DNA of 24,542 bases, taken from positions 1 through 24,542 of the forward strand of contig CAJNOQ010002402.1 of NCBI GenBank assembly GCA_905250885.1. Reading direction: 5' to 3'. The translations under genes were made by a program, and so were the position numbers. The notes under the pieces are model-generated. The model saw only the letters and a program-made list of their open reading frames with translations, was not told the origin of the DNA and made no database searches. Of the stretch, positions 9,701 to 20,540 are shown piece after piece (the first letter of the stretch is position 1; each line of letters opens with the position of its first letter). Source of the DNA: Didymodactylos carnosus. Taxonomy: Eukaryota > Rotifera > Eurotatoria > Philodinida > Philodinidae.

Positions 9701-12306
9701 ATGGTGATAAGTCAGATTCCACCTCTATGGCAGGACAGTGATCAATGTTTTCGATGCCGTACAACATTTTCGACATTCAATCGAAAGGTAAGTCAAATCG
9801 AATAGTCTCTTGTTTAAATTTTAACCTATTGTTTTTTATTTATTTTTCGATAGCATCATTGTAGAGGATGTGGTGAGACTTTCTGTCAACCATGTAAGTC
9901 TAAAAAGCATTGAAATTGTATAATTTCAGTTATTCTTTTGTAAACTCACTTTAAAGGTTCTTCGAAGCAAGTTCCAATACCCGAATATGGTATTGAAAAA
10001 GATGTACGAGTTTGCTTGGCCTGTTATGATCGAATAACTGGGTAGGTCTGTTAACAACTCTAATTCAATAGATGAAACTTATAATGATATAGAACACTAG
10101 TCATTGTTTTCAGTTTGCTCAACTTGTGTATAACTCTTTCTTCTAGAACAGGAAGTGTTAAACCAAGAACATCGTCTGTTGAACAACAGTCAAACACATT
10201 TGCATCATCGGCTCCAAAAGTTCCGGTAGTTCAATCTCAATATTGTTTTATATTTGATAATTTTTTTTTCGCATTACTTTTAGCAAAAAACTCAGAGTGA
10301 ATTAGAGGAAGAAGAAGCATTCCAATTAGCATTAGCCATTTCACAGAGCGAAGCTGAAGATAAAGAGCATCAGAAAAAAATGTTAACTCAACGATACGCT
10401 ATGTCAAGTATAAATAATGATGTACCATTAACCTCATCATCATCTGTAAACATAAGTACGCCAATAGTTTCTGCGCCACTTGCTGAAGAAGTAAGTTTAT
10501 TTATTATGGTAACAGTTGATTTAATTTAGTTCATATTTTATATTTAGGATGAGGAAAAAGATCGATTTTCACACGGAGAATTATCGAAATATTTGGAACG
10601 ATCATATTGGGAACAGAAACATCAGGCTCTATCATCAGGTATCCCTTTGGAGGATGTTTCAACGACAGCGAACGTCAGTCAAATTAAAGCACCACAATTA
10701 CCTGTATGTATGAAATTTTAAATAATGTCATGAATGGATCTTATTTGTCTTTTAATTATGTAAGGATGCGATGAATAATTATGTTAGTGACAGCGAAATT
10801 GATGACTTTGTTAATTTGGTTAATGATAATATCAATAATATTAAATTTCGTATGTTAAGTAATCAAAATCGTGGTAGAAATATTACAAATGACACAGCTG
10901 TACAATCGGTGTTTCTTATATTACAAGCGTTTCATCCAGAATTACATAAATATATGAAACTGTTGGAAGATAAACGAAGTAATAATGGAAAAAGTTTAAG
11001 AATTAACTTTGAATTTATAGACTTTTTCATAAAAAAGAAAAATAGTGAATTTTGACTCAGGAACAGAGTTTGCTGTTCTTCTTTAGTTGTAAACACAAAC
11101 ATTTGAATGTTTATTGTGTTTCGTTGTTTTAGCTTATTATGAGAGTTTACAAGATAAGTTGGGTCAATTAAAAGATGCCCGTGAAGCGTTAAATGCATTA
11201 AGAACTGAACATTATGAACGTAAACAACGTGAACAGTATGAACGTGAAAGACAAAGACAAATAGTTATGGCACAAAAACTGGATGTAATGCGACAGAAGA
11301 AACAAGTAATACGTTTAAACTCTAGATGTATCTCGATATATAACAGATATTCGAGTTTTAGGAGTATCTTGAATATCAACGACAATTACATCTTCAACAA
11401 TTAGCCGAGCAGGAACTTGAAATGCAAAAACGTTTGGAACAACAGCGTCATTATGCTTTAATGCGTGATCAACAACAAAATTCACATTCTATTCCAACAT
11501 TACTATCTAATCAAGTAAGTTATGATTTTTTTTGTTTGCTCTAGTTTTTTTATTTCATGTCTGTTCATTTAGCAACAAACAAATAAGTATGATATGGCTA
11601 CAAATCAGCAGCCATATATGTATCAAAATGCAATGCATTCTTCAAATTCAATAATTGATACTCATGTAAAAAAAGACAGAGAAGACTATCAGTCTCAGTT
11701 CTACGGCAATTCTCAACCGGTGTACAATGTCCCATCTCTTTCACAAGAACTAAATTCTCGCTATTCTACAACTACAAGTGAGTGATTGGAGAACAGATTT
11801 GCTACTCATTAGTGTTGCTCTGAAATTATGATTGTCAGAGCTTCTTTAACTCTTCCTCTTATTCGTGGTTTATAATTCATAACACACATCGTTTGTAAAA
11901 GTTAAAAACTTTACAATGTATTCAATTGAGATATGTTATCAAAACTTGACTTACATTTTATAAATAATTTTTACTTTTTTGAGGAGTTGAGCTTAAAATT
12001 TTAAAAGTGGCGGCAAATGTTCTTACGTTTGATGACATGAGATATTAAATGCAAAGATTTTTGTTTCTGCAATCAGTCACCTTAGGTCAACACATGAACT
12101 ACATGAAATTTATTTCTTTTTCAGATAATTATCATGATCCTTCACGATTGGTAGCATCAAATATGCCTGCTCCAACTATACTATCAACACTTCCTTATCA
12201 AATGAATAGACAAAATTATCATCAACCTCAGCAAATGTATTCTGAAATTCAGCCAGCGGTAGCCCTAGTAATGCAACCTGAGCCACTATTAATTTCGTTT
12301 GACTAA
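9701..12306 (+). CDS. HGS: HRS/HGS ESCRT-0 subunit, FYVE-UIM form lacking VHS domain
   Basis: HRS recruits ubiquitinated cargo to early endosomes as part of ESCRT-0 with STAM. Eleven phase-consistent exons: 9701-9787, 9854-9893, 9957-10041, 10147-10225, 10284-10490, 10548-10703, 10765-10978, 11133-11305, 11362-11514, 11573-11777, 12125-12306 (about 526 aa). FYVE zinc finger at residues about 9-70 with RKHHCRGCG and the closing VRVCLACY (PI3P binding). UIM at about 103-121 (AFQLALAISQSEAED). Then SKYLERSYWEQK, and a helical/coiled-coil STAM-binding core at about 219-398 (NRGRNITNDTAVQSVF, LQDKLGQLKDAREALNAL, AQKLDVMRQKKQ). A Gln-rich tail ends in LISFD, the clathrin-box C-terminus of animal HRS. 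The N-terminal VHS domain is missing: an in-frame stop (9695-9697) lies just before the ATG. Human HRS is 777 aa. No P[ST]AP motif is seen. Confidence 0.93.
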
Positions 12307-13212
12307 TGAACAATGTTTTGCGTTATGTTTGTATCATGCAATCAGTTTTTTTCGTCAAATTTTTGTATATTCTTTAGCTTTTATTTATTGCATCCTTCCA
12401 AATAAGTAACAAATCACTTTATAAGGATCTATGCATTAGTCTGGTTTCATTTCAAATAAAGTTTAATTTATTCTCTTTTGTAAATCTCGTATGTATAGCT
12501 GTACGTTTTTTATGACCAATAAAAATTTTCTCTCTCAGTTGTTTACATTTAAAATAAGTCTGACTTTGAGATCATGAGGTTGAGCCAGTGAATGACATAG
12601 ACTCTATCCGAAGAGATAAAGATTTTAAGGGAATCTTTATAATACGTCTCATCAACAAGATATTCTTCTATTTTGCCTCTGAAGCAACAAAGAGATTATT
12701 CATGAGTGAAAATGTTTTCAACACTAAATTTTTTTACTCAAAACCATTGAGTCATCGTAGAAAAATTTCCACTTAACGGTTCAAGTTACTTATTTAAGTA
12801 TATAGTGTAATTATATGGGGCTAAAAATCATTTGAATTGATTAAATTTCGAGTGAAGACTCACTTTGACGATCTTGTCTTCTCCTGAAATACTTATAAAT
12901 GGATGAGCTTGTGAATGAAAAAATAGTTTATCAAGTATGAAAATAAATTGTTACACATTTATAAGTGACGAGCAAAAATTTAACATAAATCTAAGTAAGT
13001 ATGTGAAATTACGCACTTTTTGAAGAATTTTAGATTAAAAAGTTAAGCTTACTTCTCTTTTCATTGTTATTGGCCGTTTCAGAATCTAGTGAATTTTGTA
13101 TCTTTTGAAGTAAGTTCACAACTTTCGCCATCGGATAGTCAGAACTTGATCCATGGTCAAGATACGCTCCGTTTTAGAAATTTTAAAACATATGCAGCTG
13201 TAACGTTTCCTT
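12307..13212. other. Intergenic, HRS 3' flank
   Basis: After the HRS 3' UTR there is AT-rich sequence with only short chance frames on both strands. No repeat, RNA gene or conserved motif was recognised before the large palindrome begins. Confidence 0.5.
12455..12460 (+). promoter_or_regulatory. Candidate poly(A) signal of HRS
   Basis: AATAAA about 150 bases after the HRS stop codon, followed by a T-rich stretch. A second AATAAA-like site lies near 12518. Confidence 0.5.
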
Positions 13213-13984
13213 TAACTTTCTTCAATATGATTAAGAATTTATTTAAAAAGTTGTTAAAAAAAACAAATATTCCACCTATTTATACGGTCATTCTCAAGTA
13301 TAAATCAAGTGCAGGGTGTTACATTTAAAAGATAAAGCACCACTCAACTATAGAGATATATACATAGATATATACATGCATACGTCAAGCTATTTTCTTT
13401 TCTTTCTCTATGCATAAAAAAAGTACTGTCAGAAAATTAAATAATTTTCTACTTACAGAAATGAAAGAATGAACACGAAGCATGCAGCGGTATGAAATAA
13501 TTTTCCTTAGAAAAGATAGTGGCGATTTATGATACCGAGAAGTTTGGCAAATAATTCAGCATTAAAAACAAGTCTTCACAGAGTTGAAAGCTGGACTTGT
13601 ATACAAAGTGACGTGTCCAGCTTGTTTAGAATTCTATATTGAGGAGACATACATACATTATTGTTCAAGAACTAGTGAACTCCTTTTCTGAGGAAAATTA
13701 TTTCATACCGCTGCATGCTTCGTGTTCATTCTTTCATTTCTGTAAGTAGAAAATTATTTAATTTTCTGACAGTACTTTTTTTATGCATAAAGAGAGAAAA
13801 GAAAATAGCTTGACGTATGCATGTATATATCTATGTATATATCTCTATAGTTGAGTGGTGCTTTATCTTTTAAATGTAACACCCTGTACTTGATTTATAC
13901 TTGAGAATGACCGTATAAATAGGTGGAATATTTGTTTTTTTTAACAACTTTTTAAATAAATTCTTAATCATATTGAAGAAAGTT
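13213..13984. repeat. Large near-perfect palindrome (foldback element), arms about 300 bp
   Basis: Left arm 13213-13515 and right arm 13683-13984 are almost identical reverse complements, with only a few differences (for example one base in TTTTCCTTAG versus TTTTCCTCAG, and a small change in the CT-rich run near 13395-13410). The spacer is about 167 bp and contains its own hairpin, AGCTGGAC...GTCCAGCT at about 13588-13622. Inside the arms, CAGGGTGTTACA (13314) and its mirror ending near 13888 look like transposon termini. Flanks show no obvious target duplication. No transposase is present. The high arm identity suggests recent origin or homogenisation. Confidence 0.9.
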
Positions 13985-14350
13985 ATACATTGTTAGTTAA
14001 ATAACCGTTGATCATTAGAGCTACTTTTCTCAAACTTAATTGCGACGATCGTTCTGTAATTATCTTACGAAAATATGTTTGTAGATTCTGGCTATTAAAT
14101 CATCTTTGTTGTTGTTTTTATTCAAAAGTTATTTTAAAAAAAGGAAAACTGTAAACAAAAGTTTCATCTGATTTTTTACTGTCCTTCTGTTCCACATCAC
14201 ATTGTTCATGTCATTATTTATCGAATTCTTCGTTTTTGGCCCCTTTAGTTCGTAACATGAATTATGTGGAGTTGTGACCGTTCTCATGCAATCTCATCAT
14301 TATATTTTCGATATATTTCTTATCTGTCTTTCGTTTTAGATTGATTTGAG
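13985..14350. promoter_or_regulatory. 5' flank of the coiled-coil gene with acceptor-like site
   Basis: Non-coding. A strong acceptor-like sequence (CTGTCTTTCGTTTTAG, ending at 14339) lies 11 bases before the ATG at 14351. That suggests the start codon sits in an exon joined to an upstream 5'-UTR exon or to a trans-spliced leader. No core promoter element was recognised. Confidence 0.4.
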
Positions 14351-16626
14351 ATGTCATTTGGTAATAGTCAGCCCGTATTTCCAATCGTTACTCGGACCCC
14401 AATACGCCGAAATACGTTTCAACAAAAAATAGCCAATAATCTATCAACTACATATAATGAAAATAGTCTACTAAGATCACCTCAAAATTCTATGTTTAAT
14501 AAAACTTATTTATTTTCACCCACATCAACTCTCTCACCAACAACAGGAACAAATAATAGTGAAATAAATATTTTGAAACATGATATACGTCGTTTACGTA
14601 CCAGTCTCGAACGGAAAGATGAACAGATCAATTGGTGGATGGATAAGTCAAAAAATGATAACGTCAAATATGAAGGTGAGTTCAGAAGGTTTCCTTATTA
14701 TCACACATATCATTAGCGAACTAACTGTGAAGCACTAACAGACAATGTTTTTCTTGTTTGTTTAGGATTAAAAACGAAAATGAATAAAATGGAAGAAAAT
14801 CACGATAAAACAATCTATTGTATACGCTCAATGTTAGATGGTTTAACGTTTATGAATCATTCGATAAAACATTTACTTCGCTCGATCAATAATGATCATA
14901 ATCATGATAAAGAAGAAGAGGAAAATAAAGAGAATGATAATATTGATCAAACATTTTTATTGTTATCAACAACACAAGAACAAGATAGCTTGACATTAGA
15001 CAACAGTGAAGTTGATTTATTGCTGTTAGCACAAACAAATTCAGTTTGTTTAAAGTTAGCTGCAAATATTGATAAGTTAATACGGACAAACCTTTTGCCA
15101 ATAACATCGTCGACCAATCAGGCTGATATAGATAAAATTCATCAACAACAATCAAATGCGTCTGCAATATTGGAATATTCAAGAACAACAGCCTCAGCAT
15201 TAGATGTAAGTAAAAAGAAAATAAATGACTACTTTTAAAACTTTTAGGATTATAATATTTTCTATCAAAATTAGATCTACAAAAAGAAGAGAATTAGTTA
15301 AGAGTTGAAGAAGCATTTTTGTCGCTCTATACTATTGTAAATTTCTTTTAACTCTGAATTGAAAAAATCTATCATGTAATATATATCTCTAGGAGAATAA
15401 AGGATAGGACGAACCTTTACTTTATGTGATATTTTAGAATGATGAATAATAGACGTCTATCTTGTTTAATAAACTACTTACTTTTAGTATTCGAGATGTA
15501 CTTATCACTGAAGTTAATCGAAAACTTTCGATCATAAAAAAAAGAGTCATGAATATATCTTGTACTAGTTTCATGTGTTTTTTTGTATCTACTGTATTGT
15601 AGTTTGATGATGGCGGTCCGGAGTTATTAAATTCTGTCAAAAATGATTTATATCAGCAACAAATCGATAAGCTCAATGATGAAATGAATACTCTACGAAT
15701 ACAGTTAAAAGATAAAGAAAAATATATGTGAGTCCGATTGATTTTTTGGGCAGGAGAGGAGCTAGAATTTTGGCGAAAAACTGTTTTTTTTTATTTATTT
15801 TAGTCAGAATCTTGAAGAACAGACAAATAATGCTAATCGAACGTATGAGTCATCATGTTTCAAATATGAACAAGATATTGATAATTTCAAACGACAATTA
15901 ACAACAAAAGATGAACAAATACTGTCTGTTATATCTAATGTAGGTATTGTAAAGATACATTGAAGAAAACGTTCGATATTTTCAATTTATCTATTTGTAG
16001 GAACATGAAGTTCTACGACAATTAATTGATGAAAAGAATGTAGAACATGAAAAATTACACAGTATGTTGTTGTCAAGAATTTTTTAACTTGCAAATGAAT
16101 TCCCTAGACCACTCGTATCCCGGAAAAGCATGTTAAAGCCTCTTTTAAAATACAGTGCGTCTGATTTAACAATACGTTTTGTCTATATTTCATTTAGTTG
16201 AATATAAATCTTTGTTGACTAAATATCAAAGTGAATGTAGTCGAAATATTGATTTAATTGTTACTACCGATGAACTTCATGATAAAATTCGAATTATGGC
16301 CAAAGATATTGCTGTGAAAGAGGTCAGATTGATATGAATTTTTGTTGTTTGAATAAATACAGTTCGTTACTTAATCTATTTAGGTTAATGAAGAAAAACT
16401 TCGTACTCAAGCAAATCAAATGAAGAAAATGATTACGTTAATGATGCCTCAAATCAAAAAGCAACAGAAAAAAGTAAAGTTCTAAATATTTCCTCTGTTT
16501 TTGTGTATTCTATCTATTTGTTATCTTTAGACATTTGGACATAAAATGAAGCGGCAAATTCGAGAGTCTTTCTCATCATTAGTCAGTCATAAAACTTCAT
16601 CAAATGGATCATCTAGTCAAAGTTAA
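14351..16626 (+). CDS. Unrecognised coiled-coil protein, 8 exons, 465 aa
   Basis: Phase-consistent exons: 14351-14675, 14766-15205, 15603-15727, 15804-15939, 16001-16061, 16198-16322, 16384-16473, 16531-16626. All introns are GT...AG and the joined frame is open to TAA. Residues 1-75 are basic and rich in Ser, Thr and Asn (disordered, with TRTPIRRNTFQQK). From about residue 77 come charged heptad-like helices (LKHDIRRLRTSLERKDEQI), then an acidic Asp/Glu/Asn/His tract near residues 143-160, then long helical stretches (DKLNDEMNTLRIQLKDKEK; KIRIMAKDIAVKEVNEEKL). The C-terminus is basic then Ser-rich (FSSLVSHKTSSNGSSSQS). No membrane segment, signal peptide or catalytic motif is visible. A structural, cytoskeletal, centrosomal or ciliary role would be typical of such proteins but is only a guess; I cannot name a family. 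Confidence 0.82.
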
Positions 16627-16668
16627 TGACATTTTATATGAATACTAGAGAAATCTTTTTTTTTTGTT

Positions 16669-16678
16669 AATAAATAAA
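16669..16678 (+). promoter_or_regulatory. Candidate poly(A) signals of the coiled-coil gene
   Basis: Two overlapping AATAAA hexamers about 45 bases after the stop codon, close to a T-rich run. They are well placed for 3'-end formation. Confidence 0.6.
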
Positions 16679-17619
16679 TGAAGTTGTGTTTTAATGCTCT
16701 TCAATGTAGTCAGATATTTGTTTGGTTTTGTATCTTTTTGTACAAAACTTTGTTTTTTTTCTACGTTAAATAACAAAGATTTGAAAGTCATTTCCGTTAT
16801 TAGTGTCAAATAAATAGGAATAGGAAAATTTGATATTATTCCAGTTTATTGTGAAGAATTTCATTTTCTTATCTCAATATAAAACACTTTTTTCAGTGCC
16901 AATTTTCAATGTATTTGCGTACTCTCTCCACGATGAAACTATCAATAGTGGAGCCATCTCAATTCTTTATATGCATACGGTGAATTGTATCTGAGTAGGT
17001 AATATTTCTTGAAGATTTACTTGGCTTTGGATTTCAGATGGGCAACATGTTGCACTATCTTTTTAAATTCTTATAATTGATAATCGGCTATGTTTCTTCA
17101 ACAGTGAACAATTCGGTTGTGGATGTGAAACATCTCGCATGTTTTGAAAAAGATTTCCCATTGAATACTCAATTCTTTTGCTCTTTTAAAGTATGAAATA
17201 TAGCAAAATATTCTGAATAGTTTTTTCCCACTACTATGTAAGATGAAAATCTGTATATAATAATGGTATTTGACCTAAACTACAACTGGTAGTAATCGGT
17301 TGACATAGAATGCATTTAGATTGTTGACCATGTTTAATATTTTCGTTTGCAAAATTTTTATAAATTGTTTATCATAATAAATCCTAGTCAACAATAGATT
17401 TTGTTTTCAATACCATTGAATCAGCAAAACATGGAGCATTTTTGGCTTTTTATTCGTATGATAGTTTCATAACCAAATCTTCTATAAAGTTTACATAGTG
17501 ATTTTCATTTTAATGTAGTGTTTGTTGATGATTTTCATTATGTGTAACAATAGGGTGATCATTAACATCACTTGTTTCATGCAATCAATAACAAACTAGT
17601 TTATATATCGGCTCACTCT
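16679..17619. other. Intergenic, no feature recognised
   Basis: AT-rich DNA without a supported open frame, repeat or RNA gene. Confidence 0.5.
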
Positions 17620-17739
17620 CTACCCTAATGAATGTACCTACATGATTGCTTGTCGAGTACTTGGGAAGTACTTGGCACGTTTCCTCACTTACTAAACATT
17701 TGAGCAAGTACTTGGCTTCAAGTACATTCACCAGGGTAG
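17620..17739. mobile_element. Short MITE-like element (about 120 bp)
   Basis: Terminal inverted repeats: the left end CTACCCTAATGAATGTAC and the right end, reverse-complemented, CTACCCTGGTGAATGTAC differ at two positions. The interior holds three copies of a GAGTACTTGG/AAGTACTTGG-like motif. There is no coding capacity and no clear target-site duplication. It is probably an old non-autonomous DNA transposon of unassigned family. Confidence 0.65.
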
Positions 17740-18270
17740 TCTCCTTATACTCAAGAATTATAACAAACTTCACCGTAATTAATAATTAACATTTTACTTG
17801 CATAATTTCGTCAAATCTAGGTTAATAAACAAGCACTATACTCTTGCATCAATATGCGTCATATCAATCAACGTTGATCATAAAATTCTTGATAACTTTA
17901 TATAGAACAGGTTGATGGCTATAGCACAGAAATTAGACACTGAATAAAATCCTGATGATTCTACGCCATCTTTCGGCTGTAACACATAAGCCAAGTTTTT
18001 AAAAGGTTAAATATTAAAAAGCATATACTGGAGCTTTCAGATGTGGTACAAGCTTGCTACTGGGAGAACAAATTTTTAATACTTTAAAAACACAAATGGC
18101 ACTATAGTTGATGGTTTGCCCCGCCATGATGTAGTATAATTATAGTTATGAATATTTTTTCTTTTCAAAGAATTTCAAAATATATATGCATCTAAACTAA
18201 GAAATGTTTTGCACGATGCTTAGATAACAAATAATGAAGTAGAACGACGTCACGCTTTCGTAATTCTATT
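17740..18270. other. Intergenic, no feature recognised
   Basis: AT-rich sequence between two repeat elements. No gene, RNA or repeat structure was identified. Confidence 0.45.
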
Positions 18271-18928
18271 ACACTGTAATCTTGAATTAATTTTCAGTTT
18301 ATAGAAAATCAAGCGAATTTCTATAAATAATTTCCAAGAATCTGGAAATTCGATTTTGATTTTCTATAAACTGGAAATTCGACATCGAATTTCTAGTTTC
18401 TTGGGAATTATTTATCGAAATTCGATTGATTTTCTAGAAAGTGGAAATTCGTCCACCAAATACTTATTCATCTTTTTGTTTTGCAACCAGTGTAGGTATA
18501 AGAGCGTCATGTAAAGGCACTTATATTACACTTAAATCAGCTTTGACAGTTTCCACTTTAGATCACAATTCTGCCAGCAAAAATTTTGATTTAGGCAGAG
18601 ACAGGGGTGGCGCGAAGTTTCGTTAGGAAGGTCCCAAAATCGGACACGTTCACCAGAAATGTCTCAAAAGCACGAAGAGGCGGGGTCAACCCCAAAACAA
18701 CCTGGTCGCGCCGCCGTTCGGAGCAGATCCGCCAAGGAATTTCCAGTTTATAGAACATCAAAAAGGAATTTCTACTTTCTTGGGAATTATTTATGGAAAT
18801 TTAACGACGATTTTCTGGATTGTTGGAAATTCGATTTTCTATAAACTGGAAAATCCTCGAAGAATTCCTATAGGCACTCTTTGAAATTCACCGATCATTT
18901 TCCATAATAATTTCCAATATTACAGTGT
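18271..18928. mobile_element. Composite foldback element with GC-rich core
   Basis: The ends are inverted: ACACTGTAATCTTG on the left and, reverse-complemented, ACACTGTAATATTG on the right. Each flank contains its own palindromes built from a shared unit, CAGTTTATAGAAAATC / GATTTTCTATAAACTG, with GGAAATTCGA sub-repeats (about 18294-18450 and about 18740-18850). The middle (about 18595-18735) is strikingly GC-rich for this window, with CGCG and CCGCCG stretches. Two frames of about 60 codons cross it but have no recognisable product. It is best read as a non-autonomous transposon or stacked insertions. Confidence 0.7.
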
Positions 18929-19229
18929 AGTCTTCTGGACGATTGAATGATGCATTAGAATTTTCATTGCTTTATTTTACTTTTTAAATATGACATCATG
19001 ATTGGATCGTAAAATAATTGGAATTTTCAGTAATTTTAATAGATCGTTGAACATCAGAATCATTTCATTGATGGCACAGACGACATTTAATGTTGGTGAC
19101 CTATAAATGTTCAAAAAGAAATTTCGTTCACAAACTCTCTTTAACACATTCATATTCGTTACCATTTCAACTGTCATCTATCTATTTAGATCCATCGCGT
19201 CAATTCATATAACAGTAACCGTAACCCTT
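18929..19229. other. Intergenic spacer between repeats
   Basis: No supported gene. One 66-codon minus-strand frame shows no family features. Confidence 0.4.
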
Positions 19230-19525
19230 GCAAAAGTCTTATGAGTTTCCTTGCGGAATCCGAGACATATCCTACCAGTATCCTACAAGGATTTTTCTTA
19301 ATTTCTTAGGATTCTAACAAAATCCTACAGAATAATGCACTCAGATACATCCGAAAGTCATAGATTCTCTAAGATTCCATTAGAATCCTCAACAAATTTA
19401 AGCGAAATCCTAGTAGAATCCTAGAATCTTAGGAACGTGTTAGGAGGTTATTAGGTGGATCCTAAATGTTAGGATCCTGCAAAATCCTAATAGGAAATAA
19501 ACAGCAAGTGCGTAGGATTTTGTCT
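19230..19525. repeat. Degenerate AATCCT/AGGATT repeat cluster
   Basis: A hexamer-like motif AATCCT or its complement AGGATT/TTAGGA recurs more than a dozen times in both orientations within about 300 bp. It includes the hairpin GGATCCTAA-ATG-TTAGGATCC at 19457-19477. Copies are irregularly spaced, so this is not a simple tandem array; it resembles an internally repetitive MITE or a fold-prone satellite fragment. Borders are approximate. Confidence 0.65.
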
Positions 19526-20540
19526 AGGGAATACCCAGTGTCTTGTTGTTCAATTGTTAAAAATTCAACAATTGAATTTTTTTTCATTTTGTTTGCTGTG
19601 TTTTATATGATGTGAAATAAAGACATTTCTCCGGTATCGAAAGATTCAAGGTAGGAAGAAAATATTGTTCATCTTTGGTGTAATTCTTGACATTTTCTAC
19701 AGTTTCTTACTTTTTGATAGCGAGACAATCAATTCAAATCAAGTAGGAAAAAGCATCACTTCGCCACTTCATATGAAATCCAATTCATTTCACAATAAAC
19801 TTACTTCGCTCCTAGCCAAGTCAATTTGCGACATTGTTATTTCATTGGGTTTTTCAGGTTTTATTATGTCTGACAAATCTATTTATTGCACAGCCATCAG
19901 TTTTATTTACTACATAACATGCATGCTAGGTGGACTGGTCTTAATTAATTCCTAGCGCTTAAACTTTACTTGTCTCCATACCACGCTATAGCGGTTTACT
20001 TCATGGACATTTCGAAACCACTTCTAGTTCACTTCAAGTGAAAAAGAAGTGAAGCGAAGTTATGTTTTTCTCTCGTGATTCAAATAGTTAAAATTTGAAT
20101 AAAAAATAAAGATATGTTTCTTTTTTATCTCTTTTTAAAAACAGCGAACAAGCAACGCCATCTCACTAACATTTTCAATATTTGAAACTGCAGGCTCGTT
20201 TTATTACTTTATTAAAGTAATCAGACTTTTATAGTATCCTGAAGATGTTTGAAAAAAGTTAAAAGTTTTTTTGAAGTCGAAATACATTTCTAACTTATGT
20301 ACTCTTGTCCAATAGTTAATTTCCTTTTTTTTCTTAAGGGGGTCCTCCTGCGAGCTTTCATTTCGTCTGTTCACATTCTCTGACGTGATGAGTCATTACT
20401 TGTTTGTCGTTGTTAAGGTGACAGAACAGTACTGAGGTATTATTTCAAACAAATGAATTTCAAGCATGATTAATACTCATGTATAAAGCTATATTAACTT
20501 AATTTGGCTAAGATCTAATTGTATTCGAGCTTAAATCAAG
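19526..20540. other. Gene-poor region upstream of the nocturnin-like gene
   Basis: One 96-codon plus-strand frame (19665-19955) has hydrophobic stretches but no family signature or splice context, and I do not call it. Short palindromes occur, such as CAATTGTTAAAAATTCAACAATTG near 19550-19575 and an ACTTCAAGTGAAGT-like patch near 20030-20060. The last few hundred bases must include the promoter of the downstream gene. Confidence 0.4.

Noticed and set aside
13089-13328. 79-codon frame entering the palindrome
   Set aside because: Half of it is repeat-arm sequence, and there is no coding signature.
14886-15200. 104-codon minus-strand frame
   Set aside because: Antisense shadow of exon 2 of the coiled-coil gene.
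18441-18844. Two about 60-codon frames in the GC-rich element
   Set aside because: They cross repeat borders, have no recognisable domain and are likely chance frames in a higher-GC stretch.
18290-18850. Repeated units that could suggest a CRISPR-like array
   Set aside because: Units are palindromic and irregularly spaced without unique equal-length spacers, in a eukaryotic context.
19665-19955. 96-codon plus-strand frame with hydrophobic stretches
   Set aside because: No family signature, splice context or neighbouring exons; AT-rich DNA readily gives such frames.
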